Shown here: piece by piece, positions 1 to 11,617 of the stretch
Numbering within the stretch: the first letter of the stretch is position 1
How the letters are laid out: each line of letters starts with the position of its first letter
Source of the DNA: Artemisia argyi
Lineage: Eukaryota > Streptophyta > Magnoliopsida > Asterales > Asteraceae
DNA length: 64,000 bases
NCBI GenBank assembly: GCA_030686995.1
Contig: CM060697.1
Location: 104,717,272 to 104,781,271, forward strand
Direction of reading: 5' to 3'
The notes under the pieces: generated by a model
Database searches by the model: none
Told to the model about the DNA's origin: nothing
What the model saw: the letters and a program-made list of their open reading frames with translations, nothing else
Position numbers and translations under genes: made by a program

Positions 1-99
1 AGGAATGGATGGTGGTGAAAAGACAGTGGAAGACATAGAGCCTTTAACATCGGAGTCTGTGATAGAGTACAGTATGACAACGTTTGGGTCTGCAGACAT
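1..99 (-). CDS. Partial gag N-terminus of an LTR retrotransposon
   Basis: On the minus strand an ATG at 99-97 opens a frame that stays open for 33 codons to the window edge, beginning MSADPNVVILYSITDSD. It lies about 175 bp downstream of a recognisable primer-binding site and LTR end, which is where gag starts in plant LTR retrotransposons. There is too little protein to assign Gypsy or Copia. Position and orientation are the main support. A plus-strand frame over 2-109 also stays open and ends in TGA, but it has no comparable context. Confidence 0.4.
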   Translation of the reverse strand, partial: MSADPNVVILYSITDSDVKGSMSSTVFSPPSIP

Positions 100-273
100 G
101 GTTCTGTGATAATCAAGGTGAAATAAAATAAATAACTCGTATAATGGAATCAATTAAAACAATGAACATGCACTTATGATGAAATGATGAGATGCTATGA
201 TAATGTGGTTATAGTCTAGGGATCGTATACATCATAAACCCTATTATGATGCATCCTAGTTCGCTATAACCTT

Positions 274-289
274 GGCTCTAGTACCAATC
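274..289 (-). promoter_or_regulatory. Primer-binding site, tRNA-iMet type
   Basis: Read on the minus strand, TTGGTACTAGAGCC follows the LTR end directly. It matches the usual plant initiator-tRNA-Met primer-binding sequence (TGGTATCAGAGCC) at about 11 of 13 positions. This is where minus-strand DNA synthesis of the retroelement would be primed. Confidence 0.5.
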
Positions 290-1295
290 TGTCACACCCC
301 CAATTTACCTGACTTGCAGCGGAATGGAATGCCTGGGGGTGTAACTGTCATAGCACCATAACAAGGATATATTGAACGACCTAAAATGTCGTTTGGAAAA
401 TACATCGTTTGATTTATTTAAAAACATTCAGTGTTACAAAACATAGGTCCCAAAATCTGGACAAGTTTAAGGAAATAAGTCTGGTACGATCAAACGATAA
501 AATACAAGTGCATGAAAAATCCAAAATGTAGTGCGTCATCCCTGGCACACCCTAATGTGACTCCATGCATATGATATGATAATGTCTTTAGTTACCTGAA
601 AATACATTGCGAAAACGGTCAACATAAAGTTGGTGAATAATCATAGGTTTATAAAATGTAATGTTGTACGGCCACCACAAGTATAAGTGCATGACAAAAG
701 TCACGTAAAATAGTACAATAGACCTTAAGCTCATGACACCGAAGCTAGACTGATGAAATTTATGCCCCTCCTGAATGTTCTGCCAAAACACTTAAATGTA
801 ACAGACATGAAATGCATCCGCTTACTGTTGGTAAATACTACCACGGATGGAGGCGTCACCCTCAATAGATCTATCCACTCACTCTCGCTTAATAGGCAAA
901 TTAACGGTTCATGATAATAACAGGGGACTTATCACCAGGCAGACAAGCTACTTAAGCAATGTACATAGGTTTTGATACTTGGGCTCGTACTAAAATGGTG
1001 CAATGTATTCTCCCCCGTGGGATTTGAAAACAATAATAAAATGTATACGGGGCTATGAAAATTCACCTTAACTGATGATACTGTGATGAAGTGAAATGAA
1101 CAACAATGAACGGTTAGCTGCCTCAACTTAATATGAATGATGAACGATCTAATTTAGATCACCAAATGATGTTATGAATGTCCATGCACATGTTCCTATA
1201 CCACTCTACTCTTTGGAAAAACACTTGTTGTTAACAAAAATATACATTTTCCAAGACTTAGGAAAATATGGCTATTAGAAAAATAAAACTAGTTG

Positions 1296-1425
<130 letters not shown>

Positions 1426-2570
1426 TATGTATCATTGTTAGCGTTGAAATCCTTGAAATAACGCCTTGTAGTGATAAAAATATACTTGTAATCACTAATA
1501 CTTCATTAGTTATGAATTTGGGTACTTGGTATTATTTCTAGAAATCTAGAGTTACTAAGTAGTTTAGCGTTATTATTTCTAAAAGCTGTCAAAATAACAT
1601 GAGTTTTGCCGATATTCAAACGTGAATATCTTTGTCGTTATAAGTCCGTTTTACTTGTTCTTTATATCCACGGTTACGTCTTAGTATGTAGTAATATATT
1701 TTGGAAAGCTTGGCTCATTCGGGTTACATCTAAAGCCTCGTTTTGTCCGACGAAAAACGTCCAACAGCAACAATTTTCAGAAAAAAATATTTTTCGTCAA
1801 TTAACTTGCAAAAATCATAACTTCTTCGTTATAAACTCTTTTTAATCCGTTCTTTCGCCTACGGATTCGTTTTTGAAAGTATTTTCTAAAAATTTTGCCA
1901 AAGTTTCCTTTGTGTTTACTGATTTTCCTGGATTTACCAAAATGGGACATTAGGTATATTTACTTGTTACAAACCCATTTTTCATGTTCAAAATTAGTTT
2001 CAACCTCAACCAAAACTCTTGCAAACACCACAAATCTATACTAATCCTACCATACACCTTCTTGGGGTGCCATGGGTTCCTAATGATCACTAAACAAGTT
2101 AATTTAACAAAGGAGTACCTAAAACAAATTCTAGGGTTTGTATGTTCAAAAAGTCTACAAAAATAAAGTGGTATAGCTAGCTTGTGCATGAAATTAAGCA
2201 TGAAAACCATAAGATACAAGTGTCAATTAGATGAAATCATGAAAATAAATTTGATAACTCACTTTGAAATAATAGGTGATTAGATGGTGAGAAACCTTGT
2301 GTTACTTGTGTTTTTGTTGTAAGATTCTTGATTAGGAAGGTAAAATGAACAACTTCTATGCTTTAACATTTCAAAAATCTTCACTTGATCTTGAGTTTTG
2401 GGTTTGGTCGTGGGTTTGAGATGGAAAGGATGAAGATGTTTATGTTTTAGTGGTTTTTGTAAATAAGTATAACAAGTATATAGTATAATATGCATACATA
2501 AACGCCAAGGGTTAAGAAAATGTACAAATTGGCCTAGGAGAGGACTTTTGGGGCTGGTTCATGTGGATGA

Positions 2571-2591
2571 GGGGGGGGGGGGGGGGGGGGG
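2571..2591. repeat. Poly-G tract
   Basis: Twenty-one consecutive G, then A and more G-rich sequence. The length is likely variable or an assembly estimate. Confidence 0.95.
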
Positions 2592-3191
2592 AGGGGGTTG
2601 GGGTAGTCTTTATTTAATTAGGAAGTTAGTGTAGGATATGTGTAGAAATGAGTTATTTGTTAAAATCGGGTACCGGGTTTGATAGAAATAAATGTTAACA
2701 AAGTTATTCGGGATAAAATAAAGTTGTAAAAATGTTAAAAATATGTTGGGTACAATTACTGAGTGATCGGGTGATTATTGTTTAGTTTTCACGAAAACCG
2801 TCGTAATATTTATAAACTTACGTTATAAATAAAATAAATTTCCAAGATACTGGGTAAATGAATATTATAACTTTTATGATGATAAAATGGATATAAAAAT
2901 ATGTCGGGACCATTGTGGGAAATATTTAGATATATTCGTCGTGTTTATTAACCGGGTGTTAACGTTTATTTATAAATAATTATAAGGAAAACGTTAAATG
3001 TATCAAATATATAAATTTGAAAATCCTAAGAGTGGTATAACATGAAAATGCTGTTATGATGATATGCAGACTGTCTCTAGTCCGTATGCAGTGTCCTTAA
3101 TACTAATGAAATGAATTCGCACCTAAACCAATCCGGTTACGCGAATTTGAATACCCGTAAACTAAATTTACGATGAAATAAGTAATGCAAG

Positions 3192-3338
3192 TGAATAGTG
3201 AAAACTTTTCCGGCAATGAATAGTGTTCAGTGAATAGTAAATTTCTCAAATGTTTCTCAGAATATCAAATTGACCTCGAAAATGATGAATAGTAAAACGA
3301 TGAATAGTGTTTTGATGAATAGTGATTTATGAATAGTA
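3192..3338. repeat. Dispersed GAATAGT words at the LTR edge
   Basis: GAATAGT occurs seven times in about 145 bp (3193, 3218, 3232, 3287, 3302, 3317, 3331), mostly as GATGAATAGTG. This is a degenerate short-period array near the transcription-start-proximal end of the minus-strand LTR, so it may be a promoter or enhancer repeat. Confidence 0.8.
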
Positions 3339-3925
3339 AAATGTCGAAGTTTGGGAAATGACCTGAAATAGTGAGTTGTGACAAATACTGCAATATTGAA
3401 TGAAGTATTGGTGCTTTGATTAGCAGATAATACTACAAGCCTATTAAGCATACGAGATCTAATGTTTGCCAACAAGGTATGTTTTTCTTATTTTTACGGA
3501 GCCTTAAACCTGTGAGATTAACTTATTCTCAAGAGAATAAAGGAATCAATCCGACGAGGGACAACATTTTCCACTTTGCAACAACATGAAACGCACTCAT
3601 ACATGCTGGAACTACTGCGGACGCATTTCTAAGGGAGTAACTGGTAGATACTTTTTTGTACTTTGCTATCATTGTTATCTTTTATACAAATTATCATTGT
3701 AAATTCTAAGTGTTGTTACTCGCATGTGATTTCAATACTACTTTGTTACAAAGAACTTTTATATTTTAATTATTCTATAAATGTTAATGTTCATTTATTT
3801 TTATTGTTAATGCAATATCTTATTTTAAATTAACTTATTTATTTTAACTAAAAACATATACTTTGTAACGGCAGTAATTTATCCTTGAAACCGGCTGTCA
3901 AAAAATGATAATTACCTCCTTTCTA

Positions 3926-3992
3926 TCTCTATAGTAAATTATGTCGATGATAATTATAAGCATCCCGCCCATCGAGCGGGCTTCGACCACTA

Positions 3993-3993
<1 letters not shown>
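3926..3993 (+). mobile_element. Very short Helitron-like remnant
   Basis: It starts A^TCTCTATAGTAAATTATG, resembling plant Helitron 5' ends. It finishes with a GC-rich hairpin (CCCGC..ATC..GCGGG), a 9-nt spacer and CTAG followed by T, the canonical Helitron 3' end. Only 68 bp lie between the two, so this is either a minimal derivative or a 3' end next to a chance TC. A (TA)n run begins immediately downstream. Confidence 0.45.

Positions 3994-3995
<2 letters not shown>

Positions 3996-4053
<58 letters not shown>
3996..4053. repeat. (TA)n microsatellite
   Basis: 58 bp of TA followed by a short (CA)n stretch, directly downstream of the Helitron 3' end. Confidence 0.98.
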
Positions 4054-4057
<4 letters not shown>

Positions 4058-4274
4058 CACACACACATATCTCTCGAAAACTGGGTTGATTTGGGTCACT
4101 TCGAACACGGTGGGTTTACCCAGATTTCGAAAATATAAAAACCGGTTTAATTTGAACATTTTTTTCGACAGGAACCGGTTTAACTAGTGGAAACGGTCGA
4201 ATTGAACCAGGTTATTTTTTGTTTATAACTTATAGTATTTGTTTTTAACTACAACTATCTGTCGCTAGAAAATT

Positions 4275-4302
4275 TCGTTGCTATGCACGAGTAATCATCT
4301 GG
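4275..4302 (+). mobile_element. Helitron 3' terminus
   Basis: A hairpin CGTTGC-TAT-GCACG is followed by AGTAATCAT and CTGG, then T. This is the Helitron 3' architecture (stem-loop about 10 nt before CTRR, host T). The 5' end is uncertain; A^TCTCTCGAAAACTGGG near 4070 is one candidate. Confidence 0.55.
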
Positions 4303-4394
4303 TATATACTAAAGATAAGATGTGCAATTCTCCTTAGAATTAAATATTTATAACCCATACTAAAATAGTGAAAGTGTTTGTTTGAGTTTGGTGA

Positions 4395-4397
<3 letters not shown>

Positions 4398-4457
<60 letters not shown>
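4398..4457. repeat. (TA)n microsatellite
   Basis: 60 bp of TA repeats. Confidence 0.98.
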
Positions 4458-4459
<2 letters not shown>

Positions 4460-5066
4460 GTTAATTCAATAAAATTTAATGGATTTTTTGTGATATTTTT
4501 TCTTTCCCATGAATGTTCATCACGATTAGATGCCTTAATATTTCAAAGGGAAATGATTTGTGCACCATTTTTTGAGGATATACATCACTAAATCACACCA
4601 GTTATGCATACAGTACAACACCGTGATGCATAATTTAGTGGTGAATGGCAAAAAAAATGATGTACAAATTACAATGAAATTGACAAGTTGAAGTTTTAAT
4701 GGTTTGTAAGTTGACTTTGTCTTAACTTAATTAACGACTTTGATTATTTTATTGCTCGATGCTAAACTAAAAATCTATAAATAAAAGACTTGATATGTTA
4801 ACCCGCGACTTGATATATAAAAATCTATAAATAAAGACTCGATATATTAACTTTTCGTATATTAACTAATAAAGTATCATTTATTTCATTTTATTATACA
4901 ACTAACCTTAATAGATAATAAAAATATTCGTTTCGGTTTGTTTTGTAATTTCTTGAATAATCATCGTGCAAGATCGTGTTTTACAATAATTGCTTAAAAT
5001 AGAAATACATAAATGGTTAAAGCCTTATATAACCTCATGAAATATAATAAATGAGTACTCGTGTAT
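4458..5066. other. AT-rich intergenic, no gene seen
   Basis: No coding frame with codon structure or splice context. The words CTATAAATAAA.GACT(C/T)GATAT repeat near 4775-4850. Confidence 0.7.
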
Positions 5067-5148
5067 GAGAAAAGTTCTATACGAAACACCTTTTATCTAA
5101 AGAACTAACCGGATGATCTCAACCATCCATCCCTCTTCCATCCAATGG
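5067..5148. repeat. MULE left terminal inverted repeat
   Basis: Pairs with the complement of 16159-16240 over 82 bp. The two arms share GAGA..AG..C.AT, TATCTA.AGAAC and ATCTCAACCATCCAT in register. A 24-nt A-rich tract follows at 5238-5261. Confidence 0.8.
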
Positions 5149-5714
5149 TGTATAATAATTATCCTTTTAAAATTAAAATCGTCTAAGGGGCATTTTAGTC
5201 ATCTCAAGTTAAAACAAATAAATCAAAAAAAATAAATAAAAAAAAAAAAAAAAAAAAAAAACTGTTATTCCACCGATTCCATTTCACACACTAAAACGTT
5301 TTCTCCCCCAATTCCGTTTCATAAACCCTAACCGCCCCTAAATCCGTTCATTCCACCGCGAAACCACCGTTCATTCCATAAAAATGCCCCTACGATCTGA
5401 AATATCTCAATCTAAACAACCTTCGGCGGCGGAATCCGATCAAAATAAGCTTCCTAATGTCGATTGTGGTATATTTTTGTTAAATCAGTTTTTATTTTGA
5501 ATTTTATTGATCGATTACATTATTTTGTGAATGTATTGGCTTATTTTGCTTATTTTTGTTATCGATTACATTTTTTTTTGGTTGTATTGGCTTATTTTTC
5601 TTATTTTTGTTACTGATAGAATATTTGGATGATGTTATATTAGCGAGTAGATTATGTTTTAGGATTAGGCTATTTTTTGTGATTGAATGACTGTTTAAGT
5701 GTTAGGCTATTTAT

Positions 5715-5750
5715 GAATCCGATGGGATTCATAAATAATCCCATGGGCTT
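5715..5750. repeat. CCCATGGG palindrome array 1 (protease intron 1)
   Basis: Two degenerate copies of the 16-bp palindrome, GAATCCGATGGGATTC and AATCCCATGGGCTT. Confidence 0.85.
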
Positions 5751-5963
5751 ATGTGAATGTCTATTTGGATTATGTTTATTGTTGTTGATTGCTGTTAGTA
5801 GTGTTAGTGCATCTATTGGATCATAGTTGTGGAGTTGATTATCTTTGAGTTGTGATTAATAGAACAAATTGTGGTATAAGGGAGTGTTTGGATCTGTCAT
5901 TATTCAGCTGTTTGTTAGCTTATTTTGAATTTATTAGCTTATTTTGTTACTAAATTGATGTAG

Positions 5964-6046
5964 GTAACATATTGAACCCGACACCGTTGGCTAGGTTCAA
6001 TCCTTATGACATTTTAATTGATGTGGATGAAGTGTTATCAGATTAG
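5964..6046 (+). other. Duplicate of protease exon 2 start inside intron 1 (stop-containing)
   Basis: TTGATGTAG precedes both this segment and true exon 2 (6272). The two encode parallel peptides: GNILNPTPLARFNPYD here and GVILNPTPVSQYNPYD there. This copy then runs to an in-frame TAG at 6044-6046. If spliced onto exon 1 it would give a truncated protein of about 55 residues. Confidence 0.65.
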
Positions 6047-6671
6047 TTTTAGTTATCATATGTTGTAGGTTTAGTGTTATTAGATGTGCTAATTACATCT
6101 GTTAGATTTTAGTAGAAGAACTGATGTTAGTATGAGATTAAGTTAGTTGAAGATAGTTGTTAATTTTGATGCTTATAGATATATTTTGTAAGGTGTTTGT
6201 TGATTTTGCGTCTTTGAGTTGATTTTGCTTGTTTGATTTAACGTGACGCCTGTGCTATGTTATTGATGTAGGTGTTATTTTGAATCCAACTCCGGTTTCT
6301 CAATATAATCCTTATGATGCTACTAGTCCTTCGAAGATGCCTCGATTCAATCCTTATAAGGAGAAGGAAAAAAAGAGAGCAGCAAAGGCGGCGGCTGCTT
6401 CTATGATAAACAAAGCATCTGATGCGCCTGATGTTACTAAAATCATAGATGTTGGGAAACTGATTGCTGGTGTAGTTTCCGATTTAGCAAGTGAGAAGGA
6501 GGGCGATGTTGTTGCTGAGAAAGATGCTGCTAAGGTTGTGGCGAGTGAGAAGGATGTGGTGAGTGAGAAGGATGTGGTTAAGTCGAGTGGTATTGTTTAT
6601 GAGAAGTGGAAAGGAAAAGGTATTGATCTGTTTATTTATTTATTTTTGTTATGAATGCAGAATGCTATTAT

Positions 6672-6730
6672 GAATCCCATGGGATTCACATTGAATCCCA
6701 TAGGATTCACTGTGAATCCCATGGGATTCA
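6672..6730. repeat. Palindrome array 2 (protease intron 2)
   Basis: Three copies of GAATCCCATGGGATTC (one with CCCATAGG) at about 21-bp spacing, inside intron 6620-6785. Confidence 0.95.
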
Positions 6731-7095
6731 TAATGATTTTTTTTTTTAATCAAGTTGTTTATGTTATGTTTTTATCTTTATGTAGATGCTGCTGAAAAGC
6801 ATAAATCAGATGAGCAGGCTAAGGTTAAGGGTTTAGTTAAGCAGGTTAAGGCTAAGGTTAAGGGTTCCTCTGATGTTGATAAGGATACGGGTTTAGTTGA
6901 GAATGTTATGCCTAAGAAGGTTAAGAAGGCAAGGCTTGTTGACACTGATGTTGCTGTGAAAAATTTGACGTTGAATGTCAAGGGACCTCGAAGGAGAAGC
7001 AGGCTGCGCCGAAAGCAAAAGGTATTGGTCTGTTTATTTTTTATTTATATTTTTATTTATTTATTTATTTTGTGATGAATACATAATGCCATTAT

Positions 7096-7155
7096 GAATC
7101 CTATGGGATTCAATTTGAATCCCATTGGATTGTGTATAATTCTCATGGGATTTGA
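7096..7155. repeat. Palindrome array 3 (protease intron 3)
   Basis: Three degenerate copies in intron 7022-7206. Confidence 0.9.
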
Positions 7156-7384
7156 TAATGAATTTTTTTTTCAAGTTGTTTATATTATGTTTATTTCCTT
7201 ATGTAGATGCTGTTGTAAAGAAAAAGGCTGCGCCGGAAAAAGGAGAACAGAATAAAACATTATCTGAAGCTCCTAAACGGAGTTTGCGATTATCTGAAGC
7301 TCCTAAACCGTCGAAGGACAAGGTTGAAAAAGGTATAAATATGTCTTTATTTGTTTGATTGATTTCCTAGGTTAGGTTGTTAGT

Positions 7385-7467
7385 CAATCTCATTGGATTT
7401 TGCAGTCAATCCCATGGGATTCATTAATAATCCCATGGGATTCACATAGAATCCCATGGGATTCACA
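7385..7467. repeat. Palindrome array 4 (protease intron 4)
   Basis: Four copies, three near-perfect, in intron 7333-7528. Confidence 0.95.
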
Positions 7468-7617
7468 TGTATCTCTTTGTTAAATTTCAATGTTAGGTTG
7501 TTTATATTGTGTGTTTTTTTTAATTTAGATGCTGGTGAAAAGAAGAAGATGAAGAATGTTGTTGAAGAAGATGTGGTTGAAAAAGGTATAAATCTGGCTT
7601 TTTATTTTTTTTGATAG

Positions 7618-7791
7618 TCCATCCCATGGGATTCACTGTCAATCCCATGGGATTCACTATCAATCCCATGGGATTCAAATTCAATCCCATGGGATTCACT
7701 TTCAATCCCATGGGATTCACATGTATCACAGTGAAACCCATGGGATTCTATGTGAATCCCATGGGATTCATAGTGAATCCCATGGGATTTA
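7618..7791. repeat. Palindrome array 5 (protease intron 5)
   Basis: Eight copies, the longest + gene array, in intron 7586-7868. The first five repeat every 21 bp with spacers such as CACTGTCA. It creates spurious NPMGF peptide ORFs on both strands. Confidence 0.97.
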
Positions 7792-9305
7792 TAATGCATC
7801 GTGTTGTTGTCAAGTGTTTTATATACTGTTGTTCTTAAGTGGTTTTTCTTTTTTTTTTTAAATTGTAGATGCGGATGAAAAGAAGATATCAAAGAGTACT
7901 TCTGTTTCGAAGAGGAAGATGAGCGATGCAAATATCAAAGATGCTGATGATATGGGCAAGAAGAAGTTAAAGGGGAAGGCTCTAATGAATATTCAGAAGG
8001 ATGATTCTTCTGAAGGTGACATACTTGATGCTGTTATGAAGCAGGTGTTGAAGAAGATGAAGAAAAAATTTGTTAAAGAACTTGTGAAAGAAGAATATGA
8101 GGAGAAGCAGGTGGTGCCGAAGAATAAAGGTAAGAAAGAAAAAATTTTGACTGATGACGACATACGACATCAGGATTATCTTTCACGATTGCCTATTCTT
8201 CAAGCTAGGACAGCGCCTACAGCTCTTTACACCGCTATCTCTCGCATCAAACAGATTGATCTTAAGAAGTTTTTGGGAGATATAGGTTTTAGTTCTTTCT
8301 TCAAGTTGGCCATAGACTATATACCTTCGAGGTTAGGAAGGTATGTGGTTAGTAATTTTGATGGAGATACTTGCCGTTTGAATTTGGAAGGTGAAAAATG
8401 GATTGAGGCCACGGTTTTGAAGGTTCATGAATTGTTTGGTATTCCGATTGGAGGTGTGCCTTTGTTAGCTTTAGAGACGAGGCCTGTTGGAGATGATTTT
8501 GAGGCTGTTTGGAAACGGCAGTTTGATAAGGCTTTTAAGGATGTTAGGGTGAATGATATTGCATTGAAGTTGATTGCGTCCAAGGAAGTTGACTTCCTTT
8601 TTAAGATCAAGTTTCTCACTCTGTTTACAAACACGATGGGTATGTGTGCTGGGTTGAAGGGGGAGATTAATTTAGATGTTGTGAGGCATGTTCGGGAAGA
8701 TACTGATATTCCCGGGATTGATTGGTGTGAGTATATTTTTCATTGCCTTAAGACTAGTAGAGCTCCGACAAAATAAAACAAATACACTGGTCCATACACC
8801 TTGCTTGCTGTAAGTTTTATAATATGTTAAGTTTTAAATTGTTTTCATGTTTTTGTTACATATTTAGTTTCTTACACTTTTCTTGTTGTTTATTCTTTGT
8901 TTTCAGCTCTTGTATTTGGATTCAACCAAATACGAAAAGCTTCCTGTCGTCCGGACACGTCCGGTGATTAAAGAATGGTCGTCATTTATGATGGGACAGA
9001 GGGAGAAGATGGAGCTCATGGAAGAGTGTATTGGTGATTTAGATCTTTATGAAGAAACCGATCTTCCAGAAGAGACGGAGGGATTTGTTGCTGGTGGTTC
9101 TTCTGATCCTTCATTCAAAGAGGTTCGTTTATTCTTTGTTTTCAGATTTTTCTTCCGAGTTTTTGAGTGGATTTTTTTGGCCTGATTGAACATGTAGTCT
9201 CTGATCTGTCATGATTTGTTCTCTATTGTCTTAGCCTAAAATCTGCTTATTTAGTTGAGTTTATGGATTGCGTTGTGGTTTAATCAGTAGAATGTAGTGC
9301 TATTT

Positions 9306-9343
9306 GAATCCCATGGGATTCACAGTGAATCCCATGGGATTCA
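9306..9343. repeat. Palindrome array 6 (protease intron 7)
   Basis: Two perfect copies in intron 9123-9390. Confidence 0.95.
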
Positions 9344-9814
9344 ATGTACTTATCTCATAATGAATATTCCTATTTGTTTTTTTTATCCAGGGATTGCTTG
9401 ACGAGCTAGAAGAAACGTTAACTGATTTAATCAAAGGAAGAACTTGTTTTGAAGATCTTTTGGCTGTTGGTGGCTTAGAATTTCCTGATGATTCAAAGCT
9501 AATTGAACTACATAAAAAGTATGTTCAAATTTTTAAGCATCCAGTCTCGTTGACTGGTGAAGATCTTGATGCTGCTGATGATGGAACTGTAAATGATAAA
9601 CGCCCATCTGGTACCGATCCTTAATTCTGAAATAGCCTGTTAACTTTGTGTAATAACTTTTATGGGATTCCATTTTGTACTTGAATTCCGATCCTTAATT
9701 CCGAAACAGCCTGTTCCCTTTTGTACATGAATTTATGTAATAACTTTATGTAGTTCCCTTTTGTACTTGAATTTGTTAAATGATAACTTTATGTAGTTCC
9801 CTTTTATTTGTATG

Positions 9815-9852
9815 TGAATCCCATGAGATTGTATGTGAATCCCATGGGATTT
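9815..9852. repeat. Palindrome array 7 (protease intron 8)
   Basis: Two copies (one CCCATGAG) in intron 9519-9897. A partial half-site TATGGGATTCC is at 9661. Confidence 0.9.
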
Positions 9853-10541
9853 ACAATTATATGATATGATTCTTAAATGATTTTTTTTCTTATATAGTGA
9901 ACCAGTTTTTGAAACACGTTCTGGGGAGCCATATTCAGTTCATTTGAATATGGAGACATTAGCACCCGGTTTGGAGGTTGATGCTAATGTAATTGATTGT
10001 TTAGCTGCAATTTTGAATCATGAAAATCGTTCTAGAGGCGCTGGTTGTCCATCGCGACACTTTTTCCCAATTGGGTGTATTGTAAGTAATTATTTTTTTA
10101 TTTTGCTTAGTAAACTGTTTTCAATTCATATCGTAACATGATATTGTAAAATCGCATATACAGCCGATAACTATGTTTGATGGAACATTGGAGTCTGATG
10201 AAGATAAATTTGAAGAATTTGAAAAAGAACTTTCGGCTCATTTTAAAGATGATGTTGGTGGCATATCTCTTAATGGCATTGAATTGGTAAAATTATATTT
10301 TTTTGTTTTAATTTTTTATTTTTGTTTTTACTTTTTGTCATTTTTATTATGTTTTTTTGTTTTGTTTAAACAGGCATTTTTTCCTATTCGCAAATCGGGC
10401 CATTTCTTTGTTGTTGTCTTCAGCCTTACTAAAAGGGTTATAACAATGACGATACTGGATAACAGCAATTGTGGTGCAACGTATGAGGAAAAGTATGAAG
10501 ATTCATGTGAACTTCTTGTAAGTACTTTTATGATTTATTCT

Positions 10542-10590
10542 GAATCCCATTCTGAATCCCATGGGATTCATTCTGAATCCCATGGGATTG
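10542..10590. repeat. Palindrome array 8 (protease intron 11)
   Basis: One half copy and two full copies occupy much of the 122-nt intron 10518-10639. Confidence 0.95.
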
Positions 10591-11117
10591 AAACATAATT
10601 ATAGTTATTTATGCTCTCTTTTCTTAATAATTTTTGTAGAAAACATTATTTGCCCATCATCTGGAGTTGTATGGATTCAATAGACATGCTAGCATTCGTA
10701 AAGTCAAGCCAAGAATCGCAAGCCTCAAGTGGAAGACCAAGAACAACTTCACGGATTGTGGTGTTTTCGCTATGTTACATATGGATAATTATGCTGGTGA
10801 AGCTCCTGGAAAATGGGATTGTGGTTTGGTTGATGAGTCTAAAGAGCAGTCTGACCAATTGAGGTTATTGAGATTCAAGTTTGCCACCAAGATATTGTTA
10901 CACGAGATTAATGTTCATGCGGGTAAGATGTATGAATTAGCATTGGAGTTTGATAAGCTTCCTTCTCGTGAAAAGCTGTCTATAATTTTGACAGCAATTA
11001 GGAATAGGGATGCACGTGACCTCAAATTCTAGAAGTTTGTCTTTTTTTAATGGTAGAACTATAACTGTTGAAGTAATTGGTTTACACAGATGGTTTACAC
11101 AGATGGATTGACTGATT

Positions 11118-11153
11118 AATCCCATGGGATTCACATGAATCCCATGGGATTCA
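11118..11153. repeat. Palindrome array 9 (3' of protease gene)
   Basis: Two perfect copies about 85 bp after the protease stop codon. Confidence 0.95.
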
Positions 11154-11402
11154 TTTGTATGACATTTGTATGATATTCTTTTGTATGGTTGGGATTTGCT
11201 TATGCTATTATCAGATTTTAATGATATTTTTTATAGATTTTCTTTCTATTATCTGATTTTTATGATACTTTTATTGTTGATGCTAATGTAATTGATTTTT
11301 ATGATATTTTGTATAGATTTTCTTGCTATTATCAGATTTTTATGAATTACTTTGAATTACTTTTTCCTTTAAATTCATACTGAAAACTATGGATTTGTAA
11401 CT

Positions 11403-11535
11403 AATCCCATGGGATTCTCTGTGAATCCCATGGGATTCTCTGTGAATCCCATGGGATTCACTGTCAATCCCATGGGATTCATTTCTCAATCGCATGGGAT
11501 TCTTATAGGATACAAGATATTCCCATGGGATTCAT
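11403..11535. repeat. Palindrome array 10 (between converging genes)
   Basis: Six copies at roughly 23-bp spacing, four of them perfect at the CCCATGGG core, in the gap between the two gene 3' ends. Confidence 0.95.
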
Positions 11536-11579
11536 ACTGAAAACCATAACTCTTTGCAAATCATCTAGATATTCACTGT

Positions 11580-11617
11580 TAATCCCATGGGATTCACTGT
11601 GAATCCCATGGGATTCT
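11580..11617. repeat. Palindrome array 11 (between converging genes)
   Basis: Two copies. The surrounding 11,500-11,760 also repeats ATAACTCT.TTTGCAAAT(A/C)ATCTA several times. Confidence 0.95.

Larger units (their letters stand above)
5384..11032 (+). pseudogene. ULP1-like (C48) cysteine protease gene of the MULE
   Basis: Twelve exons can be read: 5384-5468, 6272-6619, 6786-7021, 7207-7332, 7529-7585, 7869-8809, 8907-9122, 9391-9518, 9898-10081, 10164-10286, 10374-10517 and 10640-11032. Donors are GT and acceptors AG throughout. The N-terminal part is Lys/Ala/Glu-rich and built from small phase-1 exons that each start (g)AT GCT. Exon 6 holds the conserved domain found ahead of the peptidase in plant ULP-type transposon proteins (IGFSSFFKLAIDYIPSRLGRY .. 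GIPIGGVPLL). The C48 triad is visible: His in SGHFFVVVF (exon 11), Asp in TILDNSN and Cys in NNFTDCGVFAM (exon 12). ULP1 family members cleave SUMO conjugates; whether this one does is unknown. Two lesions are clear: a frame change near 6980-6985 and an in-frame TAA at 8774-8776, with homologous sequence (NKYTGPYTLLA|LLYLDSTKYEK) continuing past it. Exon 8 could alternatively read through to TAA at 9624, giving a product without the peptidase. No ORF joins all exons, so I call it a pseudogene. Confidence 0.8.

Noticed and set aside
2..109. Plus-strand open frame ending TGA at the window start
   Set aside because: The opposite strand carries a gag start in register with a primer-binding site and LTR end, which explains the region better.
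7520..7931. NPMGF/ESHGI peptide-repeat ORFs on both strands
   Set aside because: They are readings of the CCCATGGG palindrome arrays, which lie in introns; the surrounding exons have clean splice sites that remove them.
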